A DNA stretch of 13,554 nt, taken from an uncultured bacterium. GTDB lineage: Bacteria > Patescibacteriota > Minisyncoccia > Phycocordibacterales > UBA918. The position numbers and the translations under genes were made by a program. Where the stretch lies: NCBI GenBank assembly GCA_913046815.1, contig CAJWTE010000012.1, positions 1 through 13,554 on the forward strand, read 5' to 3'. The notes beneath the pieces were generated by a model that did not search any database, was not told the DNA's origin, and was given only the letters and a program-made list of their open reading frames with translations. Positions 1 to 7,209 of this stretch are shown here, in pieces. Numbering within the stretch: the first letter of the stretch is position 1; every line of letters begins with the position of its first letter.

Positions 1-584
1 TACTCCAGCCGTGGCTTAGGGGTCTTTGATAACATAAAATCTACCGATACAATGCACCACACTCTACCCTCTTTCGTTTTGAAAAAAGAGTCACGGTAAC
101 CAAATAGACACTCTTCATTGGTAAATGTGCGCCTTTCGAAGGTATTGAGATGTATAGCAGTGACACTTTGAATAACATCACTAGCTTCTACACCATAAGC
201 CCCAACATTTTGTATGGGTACAGCACCCACTTTTCCAGGAATACTTGATAGATTCTCCAAACCCCACCAATCGCTACTGACTGCGTATTGCACCAAGGTA
301 TCTAAATCCTCCCCAGCACCCACCTGCAACACCAAACTATCACCAATTTCTCTCAAAACAGACATGCCGGTTATGTTATTTTGGATTACCAGCCCCTCTA
401 TCCCAAGGTCTCTAACTAGAATATTCGAACCGCCACCTAATATGGTAATAGCCAATTTTTCTTTGTGTGCAAACTTGGACACCTCCACTAACTCATTTTC
501 GTTGCAAACAATAGTAAAATACTCTGCCGGACCGCCAGTTTGGAATGTTGTATACTTGCTCATCTGTATCTCTCTTTTAATCAT
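1..584 (-). CDS. murB: UDP-N-acetylenolpyruvoylglucosamine reductase MurB (3' end outside window)
   Basis: MurB reduces UDP-GlcNAc-enolpyruvate to UDP-MurNAc with NADPH and FAD, the second committed step of peptidoglycan precursor synthesis in the cytoplasm. The visible 194 residues hold the FAD-binding half: YTTFQTGGPA at about 11-20, the LGGGSN phosphate loop at 49-54, ENLSSIPGKVGAVPIQNVGAYG at about 110-131 and GYRDSFFK at 162-169, close to E. coli-type (type I) MurB. The C-terminal half, including the catalytic Ser and Glu, lies beyond position 1. I chose the ATG at 584 over the in-frame ATG at 563 because it adds the usual residues before YTTF, and an in-frame TAA lies just upstream. The start ATG overlaps the TGA stop of the polymerase gene (ATGA), and no Shine-Dalgarno is visible, so translation is probably coupled to that gene. 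Confidence 0.96.
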   Translation of the reverse strand, partial: MIKREIQMSKYTTFQTGGPAEYFTIVCNENELVEVSKFAHKEKLAITILGGGSNILVRDLGIEGLVIQNNITGMSVLREIGDSLVLQVGAGEDLDTLVQYAVSSDWWGLENLSSIPGKVGAVPIQNVGAYGVEASDVIQSVTAIHLNTFERRTFTNEECLFGYRDSFFKTKEGRVWCIVSVDFMLSKTPKPRLE

Positions 585-2794
585 AAGTTATAACAGTTTG
601 ATGTCACATCTACTCCAGTCAACAAGTTATCCTTGTAACATTTTATTGTAGTTCTTTGTAGTGGCGTCAAGTTGCGACTCAATAAGTCATCTAACGTGGT
701 TATGGCTTCCTCTGTTTTACCTGCTTCTACCAAAACACTGACTTTATTCAACCAGTTATCCATACTATCCGGAGCTATTTGTAGTCTGTAATCTACCATT
801 TCAATTGCTAAATCGAAGTGAGCTGTTTTCAACACAAGACTCAACATGTCATTGCTACTTGCAAAAGACCGCCAAAACTTCTCCGGCTGGAAAATATCTC
901 TGATGTTGATCTGGTCGTTACCGTCAATAAGTACACTGATGGCATAAGTCCTTTGTGCATCCCTACTGCCAGGATTGAGTTCTAGAGCATACGTACTGTG
1001 GTCAATCAGACCTTTGATATTACCGGCATGATACTCTGTCCATCCTTGTTCCAATATGATATCGATTTTGTTAGGTGACAATTCTCTCGCGATGGTGACT
1101 TGTCGCCTAGCTTCGTCGAAGTCGCCCATACTACGATACATCTGTGAAGCAAGTAAGTGTAAACGCGCATCGTTGGGCTTTTCCATTAGGAAGCGACTGG
1201 CCACTTCATGAGCATAAATCGCCCATCTTGTCTTTTCTGCTACAGGTACATCTGGGTCTGAAAATATACCGCCGGATTGAATCATTAGTTGTTCGACTAT
1301 CTCTTGCTTAGTATGAGGGTCACGAGACAAAGCAAGTTGAAATTTTTCCATCTTCAGGGCAGTATCGTTGTGGGATAAAGCTTGTATTAAGTCTTGGCCA
1401 GCCTGGACATAAGAAGCGTTTAGGCTATATGCTAAGACAAGGGCGAAAACTAATATGCTGGCGACAGATACATAAACTGTAGACCTTGATGTAACTACCG
1501 GCACAGGTGACTTTGCTTCTTTACCGACGCGACTATGTATAAAAGCCAGTAAAACGGCGAAATAAATGTAACTGACAAGATTGTCGAACACTACCAAATT
1601 TTGTGTTAAGTAAGCTACTACAATACCTAGCAATAAACCTTGCTCAATGGTGGTAAAACTACTCTCTTTTCGCAAAATATACCACAAGGCTGTGGCAAAA
1701 AGACTCAAGTAAGCTAACAGTCCCAAAAGTCCTCCAGCTATCAGCCAATCCAAGAACACGTTATGTGCTCGGTCGTACCAACGTTCCACGTTGGCCAATT
1801 GTGGGTCATAGTATGTATTGAAGACATAGTTAAAATTTGCTTGACCCCAACCCAGTATTGGACGTGCTTCAACTCCTTTCCAGGCGACTTGCCACAAGTC
1901 AAAACGTACCTCTAAGGCTTGATAATTGATGTTGGTCGCTCTTTGTAAAATCAAGTTACTTTGTATTAAGTGGCTATCACGGAAAATAGTAAAGAGGCTG
2001 ACTAAAGAAACGAGAAGTAAAAGAATTATCAAAAATCCTTTTTTCACTGCTCGGCTGTTGGCTCGAAGTAGGAGAAATAAACTGCCGGCAAAAACCCCAA
2101 CAGACAAACCAACAATCGCACCTCGAGTAGCTGTCTGCACCAGTAGAAAAACAAACGTGGTTAACAAAAATATGTAAGCGGGACGATAGGTTTGGAAACG
2201 GTCTTGAAAAATAAACCAAGTAGCAATAAAAATATTAAAAAGCATGTAGACAGCCATATAGGTTGGGTTTCCCAGGGTACCGCTCAATCTCCAATCGGTT
2301 GTCGACGTGCTTTGCAGCAGTTGCCAGAGTGCTGTAAAGGCTACCAGCGTGGCGGCAACAAGTGAAACATGCAGAAAAAAGTCCCAGGTAGAAATCTTAA
2401 AAGATATAAAGCGGTTCTTCTTCCAGTCAAGAACACTGCCTAATAAGAGAAAAAACAAGGCCACATGCACCAACATAATATAACCCTCCATGCGTTCATA
2501 GTTACTCCAAAAGCTTTTCGGGGCATACTCGCCAAATAAATTGGCTACAAACATGACCGCCAAAAATGTCAAAAAGGCCGTTAAAATAGCGGAAGGTCGA
2601 GGGCGAAACTTGGTATCTATAAGGCAAAGACAAAGCCATGCCGCCACGGCCAATTCCACCAAAACACGAAACCAAATATTTTTGCCGGTAATATAGGGGA
2701 AAAATAATTCAGGACTAACGATCAATGGTACGAACAATACTGCAAATAGACAGGCGTACAAAATGCCCTGTAGGTATTTTTCTAAACTCCACAT
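581..2794 (-). CDS. O-antigen ligase/Wzy-like membrane glycan polymerase with C-terminal TPR region
   Basis: 737 aa. The first ~460 residues are a polytopic membrane domain with about a dozen hydrophobic segments (for example near 10-30, 42-59, 67-87, 139-160, 206-243, 252-270, 353-372, 384-420 and 437-458). Family landmarks of the O-antigen ligase/Wzy_C group (WaaL, Wzy) are visible: SGTLGNPTYMA at 171-181, TRG at 223-225, GWGQANFNYVF at 315-325 and RAHNVFLDWL at 342-351 in the large periplasm-type loop. These enzymes join undecaprenyl-linked glycan to an acceptor or polymerise repeat units on the outer face of the membrane. Residues ~460-737 are soluble and helical, with TPR-like pairs (A-x2-Y/M-x3-G-D/N near 549-605) and probably face outside. 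The start ATG at 2794 lies 6 nt after a TATAGT hexamer. The gene follows the GT-B gene by 21 bp and ends in an ATGA overlap with murB. Polymerase versus ligase cannot be settled from sequence, and the acceptor is unknown. Confidence 0.88.
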   Translation of the reverse strand: MWSLEKYLQGILYACLFAVLFVPLIVSPELFFPYITGKNIWFRVLVELAVAAWLCLCLIDTKFRPRPSAILTAFLTFLAVMFVANLFGEYAPKSFWSNYERMEGYIMLVHVALFFLLLGSVLDWKKNRFISFKISTWDFFLHVSLVAATLVAFTALWQLLQSTSTTDWRLSGTLGNPTYMAVYMLFNIFIATWFIFQDRFQTYRPAYIFLLTTFVFLLVQTATRGAIVGLSVGVFAGSLFLLLRANSRAVKKGFLIILLLLVSLVSLFTIFRDSHLIQSNLILQRATNINYQALEVRFDLWQVAWKGVEARPILGWGQANFNYVFNTYYDPQLANVERWYDRAHNVFLDWLIAGGLLGLLAYLSLFATALWYILRKESSFTTIEQGLLLGIVVAYLTQNLVVFDNLVSYIYFAVLLAFIHSRVGKEAKSPVPVVTSRSTVYVSVASILVFALVLAYSLNASYVQAGQDLIQALSHNDTALKMEKFQLALSRDPHTKQEIVEQLMIQSGGIFSDPDVPVAEKTRWAIYAHEVASRFLMEKPNDARLHLLASQMYRSMGDFDEARRQVTIARELSPNKIDIILEQGWTEYHAGNIKGLIDHSTYALELNPGSRDAQRTYAISVLIDGNDQINIRDIFQPEKFWRSFASSNDMLSLVLKTAHFDLAIEMVDYRLQIAPDSMDNWLNKVSVLVEAGKTEEAITTLDDLLSRNLTPLQRTTIKCYKDNLLTGVDVTSNCYNL

Positions 2795-2800
2795 GAAAAA

Positions 2801-2806
2801 ACTATA
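2801..2806 (-). promoter_or_regulatory. candidate -10 box for the polymerase-murB pair
   Basis: TATAGT on the minus strand, then six bases (TTTTTC), then the ATG at 2794. It sits in the 21-bp gap after the glycosyltransferase stop codon. No clear -35 box was found. If it is used, the mRNA would start at or within a base or two of the ATG. Confidence 0.4.
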
Positions 2807-2815
2807 CCACGGTCG

Positions 2816-4144
2816 CTAGCTGTCGTCTTTTACCAAAACCGCTTCGATACTCTGTGCTAAGGCTTGGTAGTAAGTCGTTTCATCTTCATGGATACGATCA
2901 CTGGTAATATTTCGTGATCGCTTGCGGAATCGTGTCCGCAAGGCCGGATTGTTAAGAAAATTGTTGATTTTTTTAGTCAAACAATAGGAGTCATGAGGTT
3001 CACACAAAAAAGCCGAATCTCCTTCTACAAACAAATCACTCCTGATGTCGGTCTGATACGCAACAATAGGTAGTTCTGCACCCACAGCTCTCAATATGTG
3101 CTCTTCACTGACCGGTGAGATACCTGCTTCTATAAAAAGGTCGGCGGTTTTGTAGAAGGACACTAGATCGCTTTTGTCTCCGACAAAAGCGACATTTTTC
3201 GTCAATCCCAATATCTTTAGTTTCTCCTCAAATAGTTTTTTGGCTGGCCCATCAGCTAAAACAATAAGACCGATTTTGGGACTAGTCATAAAAAAACGAG
3301 CCGCCGTGATTACATCATGAAGTGCACTATCGGCCGTCAACTCGCCTTCTGCTAACATGATGAATTTGTACTGAGAGTAACGTTCGTGAACATCAAAAAC
3401 AACCGCGCTATCTTTGTAGGCATTCAAGTTGTAATAGTGGGGTAAAATTTTGATATCAATATCCTTCCTATACCTACCTTTAAGAGTATTGAATATGGTC
3501 TCACTACCGGTACGAATACTACGAGCTTTTTTAAGAACTTTGTTAGCTATACGTTGTAACTCTATATTTCTCTTATCTTTCTGTAGCCATAAAAGATTGA
3601 AAGGATTTACCAAAACATGAACTTGCCAAGGACGTTGTATTTTTTTGGCTACAAACCGTCCCACCGCACCTGACAGAAAAGGGTCGCGCGATACAACAAG
3701 GTCTGGACGAACCACTCCATTGAAAGTTAGGTTGTCTTTGACAATCTGTAAGGCTTTACGTTTTAATAAAAACAAGTAGGGGCTACATATGGAGTAGACC
3801 CAGACGTTGTCGGTCAGCCTAACTATCTTCTCTTTACCTCTGCTTTGTAGAGGTAATATTATATGAACTTCATCAAATACCTTGGCTAACGCTAAGTAAT
3901 ATGAATGTTCCAAAGAATTAACCGTTGCTATGTTTTCTTCGTTGGTAACAAACAACACTCTGGAACGGGTACGTCCAGCGTCCACTTCAAGAAGTGGATT
4001 GTCGGTTACCGCCTTTTCTACAGTCTCTATTGAGTCTTCCGAGATTGAATTTTCTGCTACTAGACTATCTTCAATAGCTTGTTCTAAAGATTGGTTGGCT
4101 TTTTCATTTTCGTTGGTCCAGTTGTCTCCTGTGCCTTGATTCAT
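2816..4144 (-). CDS. GT4-like (GT-B fold) glycosyltransferase with degenerate donor motif
   Basis: 442 aa, predicted cytosolic, transferring a sugar from an activated nucleotide donor during glycan assembly. Residues ~62-245 look like an N-terminal Rossmann domain (RVLFVTNEEN, then PDLVVSRDPF). Residues ~260-420 are the C-terminal donor-binding domain, with FIMLAEGEL at 261-269, ADGP at 297-300, NVAFVGDKSDLVSFYKTADLF at about 317-337 and LRAVGAELPIVA at 351-362. That last block matches the usual LEAMAxGxPVV of GT4 enzymes, but its Glu is Arg352 and the partner Glu eight residues earlier is Pro344, so the E-x7-E motif is absent. Residues 1-60 are an acidic, low-complexity extension. No other in-frame ATG occurs before the core, so the extension appears real unless a non-ATG start is used. 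The gene is divergent from the flippase across a 79-bp gap. Donor and acceptor are unknown. Confidence 0.82.
   Translation of the reverse strand: MNQGTGDNWTNENEKANQSLEQAIEDSLVAENSISEDSIETVEKAVTDNPLLEVDAGRTRSRVLFVTNEENIATVNSLEHSYYLALAKVFDEVHIILPLQSRGKEKIVRLTDNVWVYSICSPYLFLLKRKALQIVKDNLTFNGVVRPDLVVSRDPFLSGAVGRFVAKKIQRPWQVHVLVNPFNLLWLQKDKRNIELQRIANKVLKKARSIRTGSETIFNTLKGRYRKDIDIKILPHYYNLNAYKDSAVVFDVHERYSQYKFIMLAEGELTADSALHDVITAARFFMTSPKIGLIVLADGPAKKLFEEKLKILGLTKNVAFVGDKSDLVSFYKTADLFIEAGISPVSEEHILRAVGAELPIVAYQTDIRSDLFVEGDSAFLCEPHDSYCLTKKINNFLNNPALRTRFRKRSRNITSDRIHEDETTYYQALAQSIEAVLVKDDS
3168..3192. repeat. intragenic inverted repeat, 11-bp arms
   Basis: TCGCTTTTGTC, loop TCC, GACAAAAGCGA: perfect arms inside the glycosyltransferase gene, over codons for V318-D326. 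On the plus strand it is followed by CATTTTT, so it resembles an intrinsic terminator for antisense transcription, but no plus-strand gene ends nearby. The encoded residues belong to a conserved GT4 block, so coding constraint may explain part of it. Confidence 0.5.
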
Positions 4145-4153
4145 ATGTTAATC

Positions 4154-4159
4154 ATTATA
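4154..4159 (-). promoter_or_regulatory. candidate -10 box for the GT-B glycosyltransferase
   Basis: A perfect TATAAT on the minus strand, 9 nt before the ATG at 4144, in the 79-bp divergent gap 4145-4223. No convincing -35 box lies at 16-18 bp. The expected transcription start would be about 3 nt before the ATG, leaving no room for a ribosome-binding site. Confidence 0.5.
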
Positions 4160-4186
4160 ACTGCAGCCTTATGAACTAAGACCTTG

Positions 4187-4215
4187 TTTCCACCACCTAT
4201 AAAAAAGACTATTAT
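4187..4215 (+). promoter_or_regulatory. candidate promoter for the flippase gene
   Basis: TTTCCA (4187-4192, 4 of 6 consensus bases), a 17-bp spacer, then TATTAT (4210-4215, 5 of 6). The hexamer ends 8 nt before the ATG at 4224, so the transcript would start within a few bases of the start codon. It lies back to back with the minus-strand TATAAT at 4154-4159. Confidence 0.5.
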
Positions 4216-4223
4216 TAAGTGAT

Positions 4224-5504
4224 ATGACATACGGACATCGGATACGTCAGTTTGTAAGTTACTTAAGTCAAAAAAGTGGTACTGACATGGTTTATATCGT
4301 GCGCAATGGTATTTGGCTATATGGCTTGCAGGTTTTCGGTGCTTTTAGTGGTTTGATAATATCTATATTTTTAACTCGTTATTTGACGATAGACGACTTT
4401 GGTAGCTATAGAATGTTTTTGAGTATTTTAGCTGTGTTTGCGATTTTTACTTTACCAGGAATGAATGTTTCAATTGTGCGGAATGTAGCGACAGGTAAGC
4501 TGATTGACTTCGCAAAGATAGTAAAAGTAAAGATTAGATGGTCTTTACTAGGGTCAGTACTGGCTTGGGGAACCGCTTTGTACTATTTACAGGCGGGCAA
4601 TAGTGAAATTGCTCTGGCGTTTTTGATCATTGCTATTTCCTTACCATGGCAAGAAAGCTTTTTCCTATTCTCACCTTACTTGAAAGGCTTGAAGAAATTC
4701 AAAGAGTCGAGTCTTCGCTTGTTAGTCACTAGAGCAATTCAAGCAATTGCAGTCACTGCCACTGTATTTCTAACCAGTAATTGGATATGGACGCTGGTGG
4801 CATTGATATTGAGCAAAATCCTAATGGATATAGTCTGGTATAGTATGACCTTTACCGGAAAACGCCGAGTTAACAAAAGCGATACCACCGAAACAGTTAT
4901 TTATGGAAAGAAGTTGACCCTGTCCAACGCCATTATTTTGTTGGCCAATCAAATTGACAAACTGGTTCTCTGGCACTACACCAGTGCAGCGACACTGGCC
5001 TACTACTCTATAGCACTACTAGTACCAAATTCTTTGGTCGGGTTCAGTAACTTGATACCGCAATTGGCGTTACCAAAGTTTTCTAAGCGGAACTGGTGTG
5101 ACAGACAAGAACAGAAGCTACTACTCTTAAAACTTAGTAAAGCCGGAGCGGTGCTCTTCTTCTTCTATCTCATCTATTTGTTACTCATTCCCATCTTTAT
5201 TAAACTAGCTTTTCCAGATTATGTCTTTGCTATACCGGCAGCGTATTTGACCGGACTCATTATTATATTGGCGCCAATCCAAAATATTTTGAAACAAGTC
5301 TTTTATGCTAACCAGAATGCACGTTATGTATACCAAATATCTTGGTTCGAACTTTTAGTATTGATAGCGTTGATGATGATTTATTTTGAACTAGGTAATA
5401 ATTCACTGATACTCTTTGCTTTACTACTACCTATCAAACAACTCTTGGGAATTGGTTGCAGTCTTTGGTTTATGCGTTTTCGTTTGGTACCTAAGAGTAA
5501 GTAG
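4224..5504 (+). CDS. Wzx-like polysaccharide flippase (MOP/MATE-type exporter)
   Basis: 426 aa, almost entirely hydrophobic, with about 12 predicted membrane helices. These proteins flip undecaprenyl-diphosphate-linked oligosaccharides from the cytoplasmic to the outer leaflet. Family features are the N-terminal NGIWLYGLQVFGAFSGLIIS (about 28-47) followed by LTRYLTIDDFGSYRMFLS, the mid-protein QIDKLVLWHYTSAATLAYYS (about 243-262), which matches the D-x3-L...YS block of polysaccharide biosynthesis proteins, and a C-terminal helix bundle ending in a basic tail. Length fits the family. The ATG at 4224 lies just after a plausible promoter; an internal ATG at 4287 would still keep the first helix. 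The 3' end overlaps the convergent sulfotransferase gene by 14 bp, so no separate terminator fits between the two genes. Confidence 0.9.
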   Translation: MTYGHRIRQFVSYLSQKSGTDMVYIVRNGIWLYGLQVFGAFSGLIISIFLTRYLTIDDFGSYRMFLSILAVFAIFTLPGMNVSIVRNVATGKLIDFAKIVKVKIRWSLLGSVLAWGTALYYLQAGNSEIALAFLIIAISLPWQESFFLFSPYLKGLKKFKESSLRLLVTRAIQAIAVTATVFLTSNWIWTLVALILSKILMDIVWYSMTFTGKRRVNKSDTTETVIYGKKLTLSNAIILLANQIDKLVLWHYTSAATLAYYSIALLVPNSLVGFSNLIPQLALPKFSKRNWCDRQEQKLLLLKLSKAGAVLFFFYLIYLLLIPIFIKLAFPDYVFAIPAAYLTGLIIILAPIQNILKQVFYANQNARYVYQISWFELLVLIALMMIYFELGNNSLILFALLLPIKQLLGIGCSLWFMRFRLVPKSK

Positions 5505-6267
5505 AAGTGACATATTTACGCAACTGAGCTTCAGCCTCTGGATACCAGAGGTCTAAATCACTTTTGTAATAATTGGTGACTTTATCTATTAGTTCGGGTG
5601 TGTAAGCATCACGCCAATCTTCTTTTGTGATGGTGGAATCATTCAAATGAGGCAACTTGTCCAATTCAAAACGTAGGCGAATCGGTTCAAACTCTTCCTC
5701 TATATTTTCCAACCGTCCGACCAAGTCTAAAGGATATGTATTGTCTTTATACACTAGGTAAGACTGGGGTTTGAAGTGACGATCAGACAACCAATACGGC
5801 ACCTTGGTGACCTTCTCTACAAATTTGGCAAAGCCTTTATCCTGCTTTAAATAGCCCAATAAGTAGAAGTCGAAGTCCCCATACCGCTTGCCGTACTTTT
5901 GTTTGTCCGCTTTTAGTTTGGAGCGGTAGCATGAGTAGAGGCGTTCATATGGATTGCGTACAAAGGTAAACTTGAAGTATTCTTGTTCTTCTTTTGAAAG
6001 CTGTCGTATTTTCCTGCCTGTTTGCAGGCCACTGTACTCTTTTTTTATTTTATTACCGTTGGTATTGGTAATGGTAGTTTGAGCAGCTTTGGAGTTGGTT
6101 AGATAAACTAGTGTTTTACCTTTGAAAACAAAGTATATTTTTGGATCAGCTACTCCATACTTGATTAAATTCTTGCCATAATGGAAGCAGTTGACTAGCG
6201 GAAACACGAGGCGAGCTAACCAGGTTCTATTCCATATCCATTTTCTCACTACTTCCTTAATAGCCAT
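5491..6267 (-). CDS. PAPS-dependent carbohydrate sulfotransferase (Sulfotransfer_2-like)
   Basis: 258 aa, predicted to move sulfate from 3'-phosphoadenosine-5'-phosphosulfate to a sugar hydroxyl. Signatures of the Golgi-type carbohydrate sulfotransferase family are visible in order: a 5'-phosphosulfate loop VYLTNSKAAQTTI at 54-66 (the family's P-K-x-A-x-T-S, with Lys60), the 3'-phosphate block FVRNPYERLYSCYRSK at 102-117 (Arg104, Ser112), HFKPQ at 164-168 in place of HWxPQ, and VGRLENIEEEF at 183-193. Residues 1-30 are basic and partly hydrophobic and could hold the protein at the membrane. The ATG lies inside the end of the upstream glycosyltransferase gene (11-bp overlap), which suggests one transcript and coupled translation; no Shine-Dalgarno is visible. 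Its substrate is probably the glycan made by this locus, but no PAPS synthesis gene is in the window. Family call is strong, substrate unknown. Confidence 0.88.
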   Translation of the reverse strand: MAIKEVVRKWIWNRTWLARLVFPLVNCFHYGKNLIKYGVADPKIYFVFKGKTLVYLTNSKAAQTTITNTNGNKIKKEYSGLQTGRKIRQLSKEEQEYFKFTFVRNPYERLYSCYRSKLKADKQKYGKRYGDFDFYLLGYLKQDKGFAKFVEKVTKVPYWLSDRHFKPQSYLVYKDNTYPLDLVGRLENIEEEFEPIRLRFELDKLPHLNDSTITKEDWRDAYTPELIDKVTNYYKSDLDLWYPEAEAQLRKYVTSTYS

Positions 6268-7156
6268 ATCGACTGTGGTTACTTTGTAACAGATATTCTA
6301 ACGTACTGTCTTTAGGTGCTGGTAGTTTTTGTTGCCACTGTAACTTGTGTACGCCACAGAAAACACAACCTGGGTCATCGGGTTGTGTTTTCTGACCAGC
6401 GCCGTCGTACCGGCCATCGCGGATAAATTCTTTTAACTCTGTAGTAACCGGCTCACGCAAACCGGAAAACAAGAGAGTGTGCGGCAAAGCCGCCAACACC
6501 TTAGGTGTATCATCCCATACTTGAGCAAATTTGCAGTCATTTTTGTAACCAATCTCAAACAGATAATGGAACCAAAAATACGGATACAGTCCGACATACT
6601 TCTTAGTAAAGACAAAGCTCCACCGCACTACAATATCCAAACCAAATACTACAAATAACCGACAAAACTTCTGGTAAAAACGATTCAGTAAGAGAGGCGC
6701 TTCGCCTCCAATAGACCAGTATTCATTCACTGCTTTTGCGCATTGCTCTACTATGTAGTTGCCTGGTGTTGCAGCCAAGAACCAACTAGATATTAGCTTT
6801 CCTCTAGTCGGTTTCATAAAAGCAAACCAACCAGTAGAAATAGCAGAGGCTAGCCACTCGTCCAGTGGTCTTGTGCAAAAAAGACTAGCATCGACCCACA
6901 CACCGCCATACTCCTTGAGTAGATTAATACGAACAATATCAGACAAGGCTTGTTTGGACACAGTACCTGCCTGCAATTGATTCGCTACGGTAGGCAGTAA
7001 CTCCGACAGATTGGTATGTGTCACCACCTTTACCTCCCAGTCAGGATTAACTTTCACCCATGACAAATGACACTCCTGCACCATAGCTGGCGCCTTTTCC
7101 ATCCCTTGCAACCATAAAAACCAGATGATGCGGGGTGATTTTGAAGTGTCGTCCAT
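6257..7156 (-). CDS. capsular polysaccharide synthesis-type glycosyltransferase (Caps_synth/GT32-like)
   Basis: 299 aa from the ATG at 7156. The N-terminus (PRIIWFLWLQGMEKAP) and SDIVRINLLKEYGGVWVDAS at about 72-91 match the DXD-sugar-transferase group, where YGG-x-W-x-DA carries the nucleotide-sugar/metal site; here the DXD is D-A-S, as seen in capsular synthesis members. The middle is aromatic-rich (about 158-205) and may touch the membrane. The C-terminal ~50 residues carry a C-x2-C pair (264 and 267) encoded within a 38-bp inverted repeat. The reading frame is open to a TTG at 7162, but that TTG lies upstream of the expected transcription start of the TATAAA box at 7164-7169, so the ATG is preferred. 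The 3' end overlaps the sulfotransferase start by 11 bp, so the two enzymes are probably co-produced. Sugar specificity is unknown. Confidence 0.85.
   Translation of the reverse strand: MDDTSKSPRIIWFLWLQGMEKAPAMVQECHLSWVKVNPDWEVKVVTHTNLSELLPTVANQLQAGTVSKQALSDIVRINLLKEYGGVWVDASLFCTRPLDEWLASAISTGWFAFMKPTRGKLISSWFLAATPGNYIVEQCAKAVNEYWSIGGEAPLLLNRFYQKFCRLFVVFGLDIVVRWSFVFTKKYVGLYPYFWFHYLFEIGYKNDCKFAQVWDDTPKVLAALPHTLLFSGLREPVTTELKEFIRDGRYDGAGQKTQPDDPGCVFCGVHKLQWQQKLPAPKDSTLEYLLQSNHSRYGY
6357..6394. repeat. intragenic perfect inverted repeat, 14-bp arms
   Basis: Left arm CAGAAAACACAACC (6357-6370), 10-base loop, right arm GGTTGTGTTTTCTG (6381-6394). The arms are exactly complementary. It lies within the coding region of the capsule-type glycosyltransferase, in frame over Q255-C267 (ATG numbering). 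No T-run follows on either strand, so it is not a classical intrinsic terminator. Confidence 0.85.
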
Positions 7157-7163
7157 AAACAAA

Positions 7164-7169
7164 TTTATA
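7164..7169 (-). promoter_or_regulatory. candidate -10 box for the glycosyltransferase-sulfotransferase pair
   Basis: TATAAA on the minus strand, 7 nt before the ATG at 7156, in the short divergent gap 7157-7209. No good -35 box is visible. Its position argues against the upstream TTG at 7162 as the start. Confidence 0.42.
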
Positions 7170-7193
7170 CTAGCATGTACTAGCTGTTACTTG

Positions 7194-7199
7194 TATACT
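7194..7199 (+). promoter_or_regulatory. candidate -10 box for the flavoprotein-GT2 pair
   Basis: TATACT, ending 10 nt before the ATG at 7210. A CTAGCA 18 bp upstream matches TTGACA at only 3 of 6 bases. If used, the leader is about 3 nt for the 7210 start, or about 24 nt for the alternative ATG at 7231. Confidence 0.38.
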
Positions 7200-7209
7200 T
7201 AGATAAATC

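Noticed and set aside
214..651. Plus-strand open frame of 145 codons
   Set aside because: It runs antisense to murB and the end of the polymerase gene, whose minus-strand frames show clear family motifs; the plus frame has none.
1977..2219. Minus-strand open frame of 80 codons in a second frame, and a plus-strand frame at 1926-2177
   Set aside because: Both are shadows of the membrane domain of the polymerase gene.
3981..3998. Inverted repeats with 8-bp arms at 3981-3998, 2921-2942 and 3834-3856
   Set aside because: About two such repeats are expected by chance in a window of this length, and they share no sequence.
5535..5551. Hairpin CCTCTGG-ATA-CCAGAGG as terminator of the flippase gene
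   Set aside because: Only 7-bp arms, no adjacent T-run, and it lies in coding sequence; arms of this size are expected by chance several times in the window.
7157..7162. TTG at 7162 as start of the capsule-type glycosyltransferase
   Set aside because: An in-frame ATG follows two codons later and sits 7 nt after TATAAA; the TTG would lie before the expected transcription start.
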